From contig NZ_JAUOTP010000001.1 in the NCBI RefSeq assembly GCF_030546695.1, forward strand, positions 372,001 to 436,000: 64,000 bases of DNA, in the 5' to 3' direction. A model generated the notes under the pieces. It did not search any database. It was not told the DNA's origin and worked only from the letters and a program-made list of their open reading frames with translations. Shown in pieces: positions 56,875 to 64,000 of this stretch. Every line of letters starts with the position of its first letter. The first letter of the stretch is position 1. This stretch comes from Sphingomonas natans (lineage in GTDB: Bacteria > Pseudomonadota > Alphaproteobacteria > Sphingomonadales > Sphingomonadaceae). The position numbers and the translations under genes were made by a program.

Positions 56875-57672
56875 GTGGAGGACGCGCGGCCGCTGCTGCT
56901 GTTCGATTCCGGCATCGGCGGCCTCTCGGTACTGCGCGCCGTCCGCGCGCTGCTGCCGGACGCGCCGATCGTCTATGTCGCGGACAATGGCGGCTTTCCC
57001 TACGGCACGAAGAGCGAGGCGGAGATCGCGGCGCGCGTCCCCGCTCTGCTCGGGAGGCTCGCCGAGCGGTACAAGCCGCGCCTGATCTGCATCGCCTGCA
57101 ACACCGCCTCGACGATCGCGCTGGCGGGCGTGCGCGCGGCGCTCGATCTGCCAGTGGTGGGCACGGTCCCTGCGATCAAGCCGGCCGCCGCGCTGTCGCG
57201 GACGCGCGCGATCGGCGTGCTCGGTACGGATGCGACGGTGCGGCAGCCTTATGTCGACGATCTCTCCGCGCGCTTCGCCAGCGATTGTCTCGTGCTGCGC
57301 CACGGCTCGGCGCGGCTCGTCGAACTGGCGGAAGCGAGTCTGCGCGGACAGCCCACGCCCGACGCCGACTATCGCACCGCGCTCGACGGCCTGCTCGAAC
57401 AGGATGGCGGCGACAGGATTGACACGATCGTGCTCGCCTGCACGCATTTTCCGCTCGTCGCGGATCGGCTTGCCGCGGTGGCGCCGCGCCCGCTCACCTT
57501 CGTCGACGGCGCCGAAGGGATCGCGCGACGGATCGTCGTTCTGACCGAGGGGCAAGACTGGCCAGCCGCCGCAAGCGCCGGCGTTGCCGTCTTCACCGCC
57601 CCTCTCGATGTTCCCGCCGGCCTGCGGACGACCCTTGCTCGTTTCGCACTGGACCGGACCGAAACGCTTTAG
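56875..57672 (+). CDS. murI: Glutamate racemase
   Basis: 265-residue cofactor-independent racemase making D-glutamate for peptidoglycan. The N-terminal FDSGIGGLSVLRAVR provides the catalytic Asp11, catalytic Cys75 is in CIACNTAST, and Cys189 with its following His are in LACTHFPLV. I use GTG 56875 (MEDARPLLLFDSG) because GGAAGG lies 8 nt upstream; an earlier GTG at 56824 is inside the DUF1993 gene. Confidence 0.95.
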   Translation: MEDARPLLLFDSGIGGLSVLRAVRALLPDAPIVYVADNGGFPYGTKSEAEIAARVPALLGRLAERYKPRLICIACNTASTIALAGVRAALDLPVVGTVPAIKPAAALSRTRAIGVLGTDATVRQPYVDDLSARFASDCLVLRHGSARLVELAEASLRGQPTPDADYRTALDGLLEQDGGDRIDTIVLACTHFPLVADRLAAVAPRPLTFVDGAEGIARRIVVLTEGQDWPAAASAGVAVFTAPLDVPAGLRTTLARFALDRTETL

Positions 57673-57755
57673 TCGATCAGAGTGACCACCGCTTTTGGCT
57701 GGAAACGCAAAAGCGGCGGCGTTATGGGCATTGATCCGTCGGAGAGGCCCGAACG

Positions 57756-58970
57756 TTGGATTATCAGCGCGTTTTCACCCAGGCGATCGATCGGCTGCAT
57801 GCAGAAGGCCGCTATCGCGTCTTCATCGATATCCTGCGCAACAAGGGCACGTTCCCGAACGCGCGCTGCTTCGCCGGGCATAACGGCCCGAAGCCGATCA
57901 CGGTGTGGTGCTCGAACGACTATCTGACGATGGGGCAGCATCCCGACGTGATCGCCGCGATGGAAGAGGCGCTGCATGATGTCGGCGCGGGCTCCGGCGG
58001 TACGCGCAACATCGGCGGCAACACCCATTATCACGTCGATCTGGAAGCCGAGCTGGCCGATCTTCACGGCAAGGAAGGCGCGCTGCTGTTCACGAGCGGC
58101 TACGTCTCCAACGAGGCCGCGCTGTCGACGCTCGCGAAGGTGCTGCCGGGCTGCGTGATCTTCTCGGACGAGCTCAACCACGCCTCGATGATCGCCGGCA
58201 TCCGCAACTCCGGCTGCGAGAAGCGCGTGTTCCGGCACAATGATCTGGAGCATCTGGAAGAATTGCTCGCCGCCGAGGCGCCCGAGACGCCGAAGCTGAT
58301 CGCATTCGAGAGCGTCTATTCGATGGACGGCGACATCTCGCCGATCCACGCGATCTGCGATCTCGCCGACCGGTATAATGCGCTCACCTATCTCGACGAA
58401 GTCCATGCCGTCGGCATGTACGGCCCGCGCGGCGGCGGCATCTCCGATCGCGAGAATGCCGCGCACCGACTGACGATCATCGAAGGGACGCTCGGCAAAG
58501 CGTTCGGCGTGATGGGCGGGTATATCGCCGCCGATCAGGTCATCATCGATGTGATCCGCAGCTATGCGCCGGGCTTCATCTTCACGACGAGCCTTTCGCC
58601 AGTGCTCGTCGCCGGTGCGCTCGCCAGCGTCCGTCACCTGAAGGCGAGCTGCGTCGAGCGCGACGGACAGCAGGCGGCGGCGGCGAAGCTGAAGGAGATG
58701 ATGGCGGAGGCCGGCCTGCCGGTCATGCCTTCCACCACGCACATCGTCCCGCTGATGGTGGGCGATCCGGTCCGCGCCAAGCGGATAAGCGACATTCTGC
58801 TCGCCGAATATGGCGTCTATGTGCAGCCGATCAATTATCCGACCGTGCCGCGCGGCGCGGAGCGGCTGCGCTTCACGCCCGGCCCGGCGCACAATCTCGA
58901 AATGATGGAAGACCTGGTCTCGGCGCTCGTCGAGATCTGGGATCGGCTGGAGCTTCGGCTCGCCGCTTGA
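57756..58970 (+). CDS. hemA: 5-aminolevulinate synthase
   Basis: 404-residue PLP enzyme condensing glycine and succinyl-CoA, the C4 start of haem synthesis typical of alphaproteobacteria. Lys248 in [16 protein letters not shown] binds [35 protein letters not shown] and [14 protein letters not shown] are family stretches. The start is a TTG at 57756 preceded by GGAGAGG at 8 nt. It follows murI by 83 nt. hemC and hemD are at 43 kb, so haem genes are dispersed. Confidence 0.97.
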   Translation: MDYQRVFTQAIDRLHAEGRYRVFIDILRNKGTFPNARCFAGHNGPKPITVWCSNDYLTMGQHPDVIAAMEEALHDVGAGSGGTRNIGGNTHYHVDLEAELADLHGKEGALLFTSGYVSNEAALSTLAKVLPGCVIFSDELNHASMIAGIRNSGCEKRVFRHNDLEHLEELLAAEAPETPKLIAFESVYSMDGDISPIHAICDLADRYNALTYLDEVHAVGMYGPRGGGISDRENAAHRLTIIEGTLGKAFGVMGGYIAADQVIIDVIRSYAPGFIFTTSLSPVLVAGALASVRHLKASCVERDGQQAAAAKLKEMMAEAGLPVMPSTTHIVPLMVGDPVRAKRISDILLAEYGVYVQPINYPTVPRGAERLRFTPGPAHNLEMMEDLVSALVEIWDRLELRLAA

Positions 58971-59015
58971 ATGAAAGCAATGGCCACCCGCGCCGATGCG
59001 CGGGCGGCCATTCTT

Positions 59016-60296
59016 TCAGTGCATCGCCTTCAGCAATCCGGCGATCGAGACGAAGCCGAACGCGACCGAGCTGTCCGCCACGCCGTACGGAACAAAGAGC
59101 ATGTCGCCATGCTTTAGACCGCCGCACGTATAGACGACGTTCGGCACATAGCCTTCGCGATCCTCGTTCGCCGCCGACAGCAGGGGCTCGGTCATCCGCC
59201 CGATAATCTTCGACGGATCGTCCTTGTCGAGCAGGATCGCGCCGACCGAATATTTCCGCATCGCGCCGACGCCGTGCGTGAGCAGCAGCCAGCCCTCGTC
59301 GAGCTCGATCGGCGAGCCGCAATTGCCGAGCTGGACCATTTCCCACGGATATTCGGGCGTCAGCAGCAACTGCCCCTCGCCCCAATAATCGAGCCGGTCC
59401 GAGCGGATCAGGAAGACGTTCTCGCCATCCTGACGCCCGATCATCAGATATTCGCCGTTCACCTTGCGCGGGAACAGCGCCATGCCCTTGTTGCGCGCGG
59501 CAGGGCCGCTCATCGGCGCGAGCGTGAAGCCGCGGAAATCGCGCGTCCGCATCAGTTCCGATCGGATCGATGCGCCGTTATAAGCCGTGTAGGTGCCCAG
59601 CCACTCGAAGCTGCCGTCGTCGTGCTGGAAGCGGACCAGACGGAGATCCTCCAGGCCCTTGCTCTGCGCCGCGGTCATCGGGAACAGAACGGTGCCGGAC
59701 AGCGAACTGTCCGGGTGGCGATGGACTTCGATCGCGCCATTGGCGAGCTCGAACGCGCCGTCGGCCGCGGTCGCGAAAGGCGGCTCGGGCATCAGCTCGA
59801 TCATCGGGCCCGGGCCCAAAATCCCCTCGCGGAAGGCGATCGACGAGATATGCCCCTCGCCCACCGCGCGCAGCGACATGGCGATCCGCATCGCACCATC
59901 GGACAGGCCCGACTGGTCGGGGTGCGGAATGACGCTGGGGTTCATCAGCGCGGCCGCGGCATAGCTATATTCGTGGCAGAAATAGGCGCCGATCAGCTGC
60001 TTCTTGATGTCCGAGATCGCGCTGTCGTCCAGCTTCAGACCGTCGCGGATCGCCTTGTAGCGCGTCCGGAAGACCGCGCGCGTCTGCCAATGCCGGGCTT
60101 CGAAGTCCCGCAGCACCAGCTCCAGCTCGATCGCCGCATCGGCTTCCGCCATCGCCAGCACGGAATCGGCGATGCGGCGGACGCGACCCGGCCGACCGGG
60201 GACGGCACTGCCCTCGATCGGAATGTGGAACGGGCGAACGACGACGCGGGCCGGGTCAGCCGTGAGCCGCAATGGATGATGAATGACGTCGAGCAA
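59016..60296 (-). CDS. GH130-family glycoside phosphorylase/hydrolase-like protein
   Basis: 426-residue five-bladed-propeller enzyme of the GH130 type, which acts on beta-mannosides, often by phosphorolysis. Fold-typical stretches are MNPSVIPHPDQSG, AYNGASIRSELMRTRDFRGF, KGMALFPRKVNGEYLMIGRQDG and GNCGSPIELDEGWLLLTHGVG, with catalytic acids likely in these segments. Start TTG 60296 follows a GGGGGG run. It lies downstream of the large glycosyltransferase on the same strand, separated by 155 nt. A link between the two (make and break the same glycan) is an inference. Confidence 0.87.
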   Translation of the reverse strand: MLDVIHHPLRLTADPARVVVRPFHIPIEGSAVPGRPGRVRRIADSVLAMAEADAAIELELVLRDFEARHWQTRAVFRTRYKAIRDGLKLDDSAISDIKKQLIGAYFCHEYSYAAAALMNPSVIPHPDQSGLSDGAMRIAMSLRAVGEGHISSIAFREGILGPGPMIELMPEPPFATAADGAFELANGAIEVHRHPDSSLSGTVLFPMTAAQSKGLEDLRLVRFQHDDGSFEWLGTYTAYNGASIRSELMRTRDFRGFTLAPMSGPAARNKGMALFPRKVNGEYLMIGRQDGENVFLIRSDRLDYWGEGQLLLTPEYPWEMVQLGNCGSPIELDEGWLLLTHGVGAMRKYSVGAILLDKDDPSKIIGRMTEPLLSAANEDREGYVPNVVYTCGGLKHGDMLFVPYGVADSSVAFGFVSIAGLLKAMH

Positions 60297-60451
60297 GTTG
60301 CCCCCCGGCTACGAGCGAAAGGAACGGGTTGGTCCGAACGCCGCGTCCGGGACCCCCGCCTTATCCAAGCTTTTGCGTCGGCATAAGGGCAAAAAGCGCT
60401 ACCCGATCATTGTTTGCGACCGGCCCCGCCCTGGGGCGGCGCGACCGATCG

Positions 60452-62761
60452 TCAACGGGGCGCGCGGATTTGCGGAATGATCGAACCGAATTTGGTCGGC
60501 GCGTCCTGTCCGCCGGTCCGGTTGCGGGCGGCAGCACGGGTCATGGCGGCGCAGGCGAACTGATAGGCCAGGATCGATTCCGCGCCCTGGTTGAGGTTGA
60601 CGCGATTGCTCATCAGTCCGTCATAGCAGCCGCCATCGGCCGGCGTGGCCATCGGCAGACCGAGATCGTTGTCGCCGAGATACCAGGCATAAGCGCGGCG
60701 CGCGGTTTCCAGCCATCGCGCATCGCCGGTGATGTCATGCGCGACGAGCGCCGCGTCGACGGTGGCCCATGCCTCCAGCGGCTGCTGATCGAACGGCAGG
60801 GGCGCCTCGTAAGCGCGCCAGAAGCTGTCGGTGCCGACGGCGCGGAACTGGCCGGCCGCGTTGGTCTGCTGCCCGTCGAGCCATTCGAACGCCGCGGTGG
60901 CGTCGTCCAGCATCACCTTGTTGCCCAGACGGCGGCCGCCCAGCATCAAGGCTTCGGGCAGGCGCGCATTGTCATACGCAAGCACCGCCTCGAACCAGAT
61001 CCAGCCTTCGCGCCGCCCCAGTCGCAGCCGGCGCCACAGCCGGTCCGAAAATTCCTCGACCAGCCGGAGCGCGACGGCATGGTCCGGATGCGCCTCGAGC
61101 ACCGCCTCGGCACCCAGCAACGCGAACGCCCAGGTCCGCGGACTCATCAACGCCAGCGAATGAGGGGCAACCTGATTGAACAGATGCAGGCCCCATTGGC
61201 GGAGATCCTGATGGCGCGCCTCGGCGACGGTGGCGCCGATCGTCCACAGCGAGCGTCCGAAACTGTCCTCGGACCCTTCGTCCTCGAGCCAGCCGCGATC
61301 GAACGCCATGAAGTTGCGGAAGCGGCCCTTGTCGCCGTTCCAGGCATGCTGGACGAAGGACGCGTAGATTCGAGCGAGTTCATCGGCGCGCTCGATCGGA
61401 CCGTCGATCCGATGCATCAGCATCAGCGCCCGGCAATTGTCATCGACGCAATAGCCATGGTCGCGATCCGGCACCGAGAAGATCGAATGCTGGAGCATCC
61501 CGCATCCGTCGCTCATGCGCTCGATCGCATCGAGCTTGGGCGGGTGGACATCATGGGTACGCACCGCGGTTGCGGCCGGCCGGGCAAGCCGCACCGGCCG
61601 GCGCGTCACTGCATCGGCACAAATCCGGAGATAGGCCCGTGCGAGATTGTCCCACGTCATCGTCCGGCCGATCGCATAGGCTGCCTCGCTCATCTGCTCG
61701 ATCAACGCGGGCTGGTCGAGCAGATCGCTGATGGCGGCGGCAAAGCCGTCCACGTCCTCGAACGGCACCAGCCGGCCGATCCCGTCGGCGAGCAATTCCG
61801 CCGCATGCCAATAGGGCGTCGATACGACCGGCTTGCCCAGCGCCACGGCGTAGGACAGCGTCCCGCTCGTGATCTGCGTCGGCGAAAGATAGGGCGTCAC
61901 ATAGACGTCGGTCGCCTGGAGATAATCCAGCAGCCGCTCCTGATCGAGGAAGCCATCGATGAAGCGGACATGCTCGCTCACGCCCAGTTCGGCCGCAAGC
62001 GACGCGAGGCTGTCACGATAGGCCTCGCCTTCACGCGCCACCAGATGCGGGTGCGTCGCGCCGAGGATCACGTACAGCACGTCGGGATGGGCGGCGACGA
62101 TCCGCGGAAGCGCGCGGATCATCGTCTCGATCCCCTTGTTCGGGGAAAGGAGGCCGAATGTCAGCAGAACGCGGTGACCGTCGAAGCCGAAAGCGGGCTT
62201 CAGCGTCTGGGTAGGAAGAAACGGGCGGTCGGGCACGCCGTGCGGCACGATCGCGACCTGATCGCCGCCGATGCCGTGCACGGCCTGGAGGATCTCCACG
62301 CCCTTTTCGGCCATGACGATCAGCTTGAATGCTCGGCGTGCCAGCGCCTCGATGACCGAGCGCTGCTCGGCATTGGGATTTTCAAGCACGGTGTGCAGCG
62401 TCACGACGACCGGGGCATCGACACGATCGAGCAGCTTGAGCAGCAGCGCACCCGCGGGGCCGCCGAAGATACCATATTCGTGCTGGACGATGATGACGTC
62501 CGCGCCGCTCTCGTTGATCCGGCGCGCCGCCTGGACATAATCGGCCAGCTCTTCCTGGGCGATCGAGCAGACGACTTCGGGCCCGTAGGCATGGGCGGAG
62601 CCAGGATCGTCCATCGCATAGAGATCGACCGCAAGAGCGGGTTCGGCAGTGACGAGTGCCTCGCGAACGTCGCGTGTGAAGGTCGAGATTCCGCAAAGTC
62701 GCGGCGGGCTGTTCCCGATCAGGGCGATACGCTTGACGGACACAGCCAACGGCTCCTGCAT
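60452..62761 (-). CDS. GT4 glycosyltransferase fused to a toroid-like domain
   Basis: 769-residue cytoplasmic protein. The N-terminal about 390 residues are a GT-B glycosyltransferase (IALIGNSPPRLCGISTFTRD, VVVTLHTVLENP, LLTFGLLSPNKGIETMIRALP, SGTLSYAVALGKPVVSTPY). The C-terminal about 370 residues are helical with repeated WxxA/E and aromatic motifs (EDSFGRSLWTIGATVAEARH, DNARLPEALMLGGRRLGN, DQQPLEAWATVDAALVAHD, NQGAESILAYQFA), resembling an (alpha/alpha)6 barrel of glycosidase or epimerase type. Start ATG 62761 follows GAGAGGG at 8 nt; the longer frame to 63214 is rejected. GH130 follows. Product unknown, perhaps a mannoside. Confidence 0.88.
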   Translation of the reverse strand: MQEPLAVSVKRIALIGNSPPRLCGISTFTRDVREALVTAEPALAVDLYAMDDPGSAHAYGPEVVCSIAQEELADYVQAARRINESGADVIIVQHEYGIFGGPAGALLLKLLDRVDAPVVVTLHTVLENPNAEQRSVIEALARRAFKLIVMAEKGVEILQAVHGIGGDQVAIVPHGVPDRPFLPTQTLKPAFGFDGHRVLLTFGLLSPNKGIETMIRALPRIVAAHPDVLYVILGATHPHLVAREGEAYRDSLASLAAELGVSEHVRFIDGFLDQERLLDYLQATDVYVTPYLSPTQITSGTLSYAVALGKPVVSTPYWHAAELLADGIGRLVPFEDVDGFAAAISDLLDQPALIEQMSEAAYAIGRTMTWDNLARAYLRICADAVTRRPVRLARPAATAVRTHDVHPPKLDAIERMSDGCGMLQHSIFSVPDRDHGYCVDDNCRALMLMHRIDGPIERADELARIYASFVQHAWNGDKGRFRNFMAFDRGWLEDEGSEDSFGRSLWTIGATVAEARHQDLRQWGLHLFNQVAPHSLALMSPRTWAFALLGAEAVLEAHPDHAVALRLVEEFSDRLWRRLRLGRREGWIWFEAVLAYDNARLPEALMLGGRRLGNKVMLDDATAAFEWLDGQQTNAAGQFRAVGTDSFWRAYEAPLPFDQQPLEAWATVDAALVAHDITGDARWLETARRAYAWYLGDNDLGLPMATPADGGCYDGLMSNRVNLNQGAESILAYQFACAAMTRAAARNRTGGQDAPTKFGSIIPQIRAPR

Positions 62762-63013
62762 TATCAAAACCCTCTCCACGCATCGACCAGACGGGGCGTT
62801 ACCATATGGCAAACGGCGGCCCCATCCTGAACCAATGTTCACAATGCTTAAGGCCGCGAAAAGTTGCGTGGGGGCCCTGCTGCAGCGCAGCGACAGCGCG
62901 TTCCCAGCGCGTCGCCGGAACGAAATTGGCGTTGACGCTTTAGCTTGCTCCGCTAAGGGAACGCGTTGGGACGGCATTCGGGCCGGACCCAAAACAAAAT
63001 ATGGAGTGTCGGA

Positions 63014-63250
63014 ATGAAGAAGGTAGTCTTTGTTCTTGCCGCTGCCGGCCTGATGTCTCTGGCCGCTTGCAGCAAGCAGACGCCGGCTGAGAATTCGGTC
63101 GACGCGACTGCGAATGCGCTCGACAATGCCGGCGAGAATCTCGAAGACATGGCTGAGAACACTTCGAACGACATGGCGGCGGATGCGCTCGGCAACGCTG
63201 CCGAGAATGCGCATGACGCGGCTGATGCCGTCGAAGCCAACAAGTCGTAA
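63014..63250 (+). CDS. Small Asn/Ala-rich lipoprotein
   Basis: 78-residue lipoprotein. Signal MKKVVFVLAAAGLMSLAAC with lipobox LAAC; the mature part is a predicted amphipathic helix of degenerate 11-residue units (NALDNAGENLED, TSNDMAADALGN, AENAHDAADAVE). It resembles small entericidin- or LEA-like lipoproteins. Start ATG 63014 follows GGAGTGTC. A strong terminator follows. Function unknown; possible envelope-stress role is inference. Confidence 0.8.
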   Translation: MKKVVFVLAAAGLMSLAACSKQTPAENSVDATANALDNAGENLEDMAENTSNDMAADALGNAAENAHDAADAVEANKS

Positions 63251-63294
63251 TGTCGCGGGCGCGTTCCTGAAGGGCGCGCCGGTGTAGACGAAGG

Positions 63295-63324
63295 GCGGGC
63301 GTCCGGTAACGGGCGCCCGCTTTC
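63295..63324 (+). terminator. Rho-independent-like terminator after the small lipoprotein
   Basis: Stem arms 63295-63304 (GCGGGCGTCC) and 63311-63320 (GGGCGCCCGC) pair over 10 positions with one G-U and a 6-nt loop, followed by TTTCGTTCG. It lies 45 nt after the lipoprotein stop and 39 nt before cysS. Confidence 0.7.
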
Positions 63325-63362
63325 GTTCGTGCTCAACTCATCTGGCAGGCCGCGAGCAGCAT

Positions 63363-64000
63363 TTGTCCATCTTTTCCGAACCTTCCGCGCCCGAGGCCAG
63401 CCACGGCGCGCCGCTCGTCCTGTTCAACAGCCTGACGCGCGCGACCGAAGAATTTAGGCCGATCGATCCCGCCATGGTGCGGCTCTACAGCTGCGGCCCC
63501 ACCGTCTATAATTTCGCGCATCTCGGCAATCTGCGCGCTTACGTCTTTACCGATACGCTGCGGCGAACGCTCAACTGGAAGGGTTGGGCGACGACGCACG
63601 TCATCAACATCACCGATGTCGGACACCTCACCTCGGATGCGGACGCGGGCGAGGACAAGATGGAGGCGGCGGCGCAGGCGCAGTCGCGCTCGATCTGGGA
63701 CGTTGCAGCTTTCTACACCGACGCCTTCAAGGCGGATCTGAGCGCGCTCAACGTCATGAGCCCGAGCCTGTGGTCAGTTGCGACCGATCACATCCAGGAC
63801 ATGATCGCCTTCGCGACTGCGTTGGAGGCGCGCGGGAGTACCTATCGGCTCGACGGCGGCCTCTATTTCGATACGACGACTGTTCCCGATTACGGGCGTT
63901 TGGCCGGATCTCGACCCGACGAGACGATCGGCCGCATCGCCGACGTCGAGGGCAAACGGCACCCGGCCGATTTCGCGATCTGGCGGAGTTCACCCCCCGG
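63363..64000 (+). CDS. cysS: Cysteinyl-tRNA synthetase, 5' part (cut by window end)
   Basis: Class I aminoacyl-tRNA synthetase charging tRNA-Cys; 212 codons are visible, running to the window edge. Family stretches: LVLFNSLTRATEEFRPID, the zinc Cys and HIGH-like motif YSCGPTVYNFAHLGNLRAY, and VINITDVGHLTSDADAGEDK. I place the start at TTG 63363 (MSIFSEPSAPEAS); no ribosome site is strong, so the exact start is uncertain. Confidence 0.92.
   Translation, partial: MSIFSEPSAPEASHGAPLVLFNSLTRATEEFRPIDPAMVRLYSCGPTVYNFAHLGNLRAYVFTDTLRRTLNWKGWATTHVINITDVGHLTSDADAGEDKMEAAAQAQSRSIWDVAAFYTDAFKADLSALNVMSPSLWSVATDHIQDMIAFATALEARGSTYRLDGGLYFDTTTVPDYGRLAGSRPDETIGRIADVEGKRHPADFAIWRSSPP

Noticed and set aside
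60329-62830. Long plus-strand frame opposite the glycosyltransferase fusion
   Set aside because: It mirrors the glycosyltransferase codons, has no family motif and shows the His/Arg/Asp-rich composition of a shadow frame.
62762-63214. N-terminal extension of the glycosyltransferase fusion
   Set aside because: It lies antisense to the small lipoprotein gene and adds non-conserved sequence; ATG 62761 has a good ribosome site and begins the GT-B fold.

Overview
The window is high-GC chromosomal DNA from an alphaproteobacterium, most likely a sphingomonad (Sphingomonas or a close relative). The evidence is the dusB-ntrB-ntrC-ntrY-ntrX order, a fused IspDF, 5-aminolevulinate synthase (C4 route to haem), two PEP-CTERM proteins ending in the PEPASWAM.. 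/ GGFGL.G.AMRRR tail, and a dispersed hairpin repeat that reads RAEPVEA in one frame. Nearly all content is chromosomal housekeeping and surface biology. I see no rRNA, tRNA, CRISPR array, IS element or prophage.

Layout. 1-7.1 kb: nitrogen-regulation operon on the minus strand (dusB, ntrB, ntrC, ntrY, ntrX; ntrX runs off the left edge). 7.2-9.9 kb: ispDF, a small secreted protein and the cinA amidohydrolase domain on the plus strand, meeting a RatA/COQ10-like gene that overlaps cinA tail to tail. 10-12.2 kb: lipA, a beta-carbonic anhydrase and a small exported protein behind an EcfG-type promoter. 12.6-16 kb: a PEP-CTERM protein and an MHYT-PAS-GGDEF-EAL c-di-GMP enzyme. 16.2-22.6 kb: M28 peptidase, Uma2 nuclease, a conserved hypothetical, ettA, an M48 protease and a GT4 glycosyltransferase. 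22.6-25.3 kb: sdhC-sdhD-sdhA without sdhB. 25.4-32.8 kb: soluble chemoreceptor, SDR-prmA, and an RND efflux pair. 33-38 kb: DUF445 protein and dnaE, which carries an in-frame repeat insertion. 38.3-41.8 kb: ATP-dependent DNA ligase, argJ, a GFA-fold protein and an inositol-phosphatase-family protein. 41.8-46.7 kb: hemC-hemD-mitofilin-like operon diverging from tsaD-gpsA. 46.9-50.2 kb: class A beta-lactamase-like protein, second PEP-CTERM protein, penicillin-binding-type serine hydrolase. 50.2-54 kb: TonB-dependent receptor, ModE-type HTH regulator and a divergent membrane protein, with two perfect palindromes. 54-56.2 kb: 3-oxoacid CoA-transferase subunits with an acid-phosphatase lipoprotein gene between them. 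56.3-59 kb: DUF1993 protein, murI, hemA. 59-62.8 kb: GH130 enzyme and a large glycosyltransferase/toroid fusion. 63-64 kb: small lipoprotein and the 5' part of cysS.

Most promising for novelty: (a) the ModE-type HTH / TonB receptor pair with an AT-rich palindrome resembling a ModE site between them, suggesting oxyanion-responsive outer-membrane uptake; (b) the GT4-toroid fusion paired with a GH130 enzyme, a possible make-and-break system for a mannoside-type glycan; (c) a family of hairpin repeats, one of which sits in frame inside dnaE and adds about 29 residues between the PHP and polymerase domains; (d) the phosphatase gene coupled between the two CoA-transferase subunits. Functions in (a) and (b) are inferences from domain type and position.
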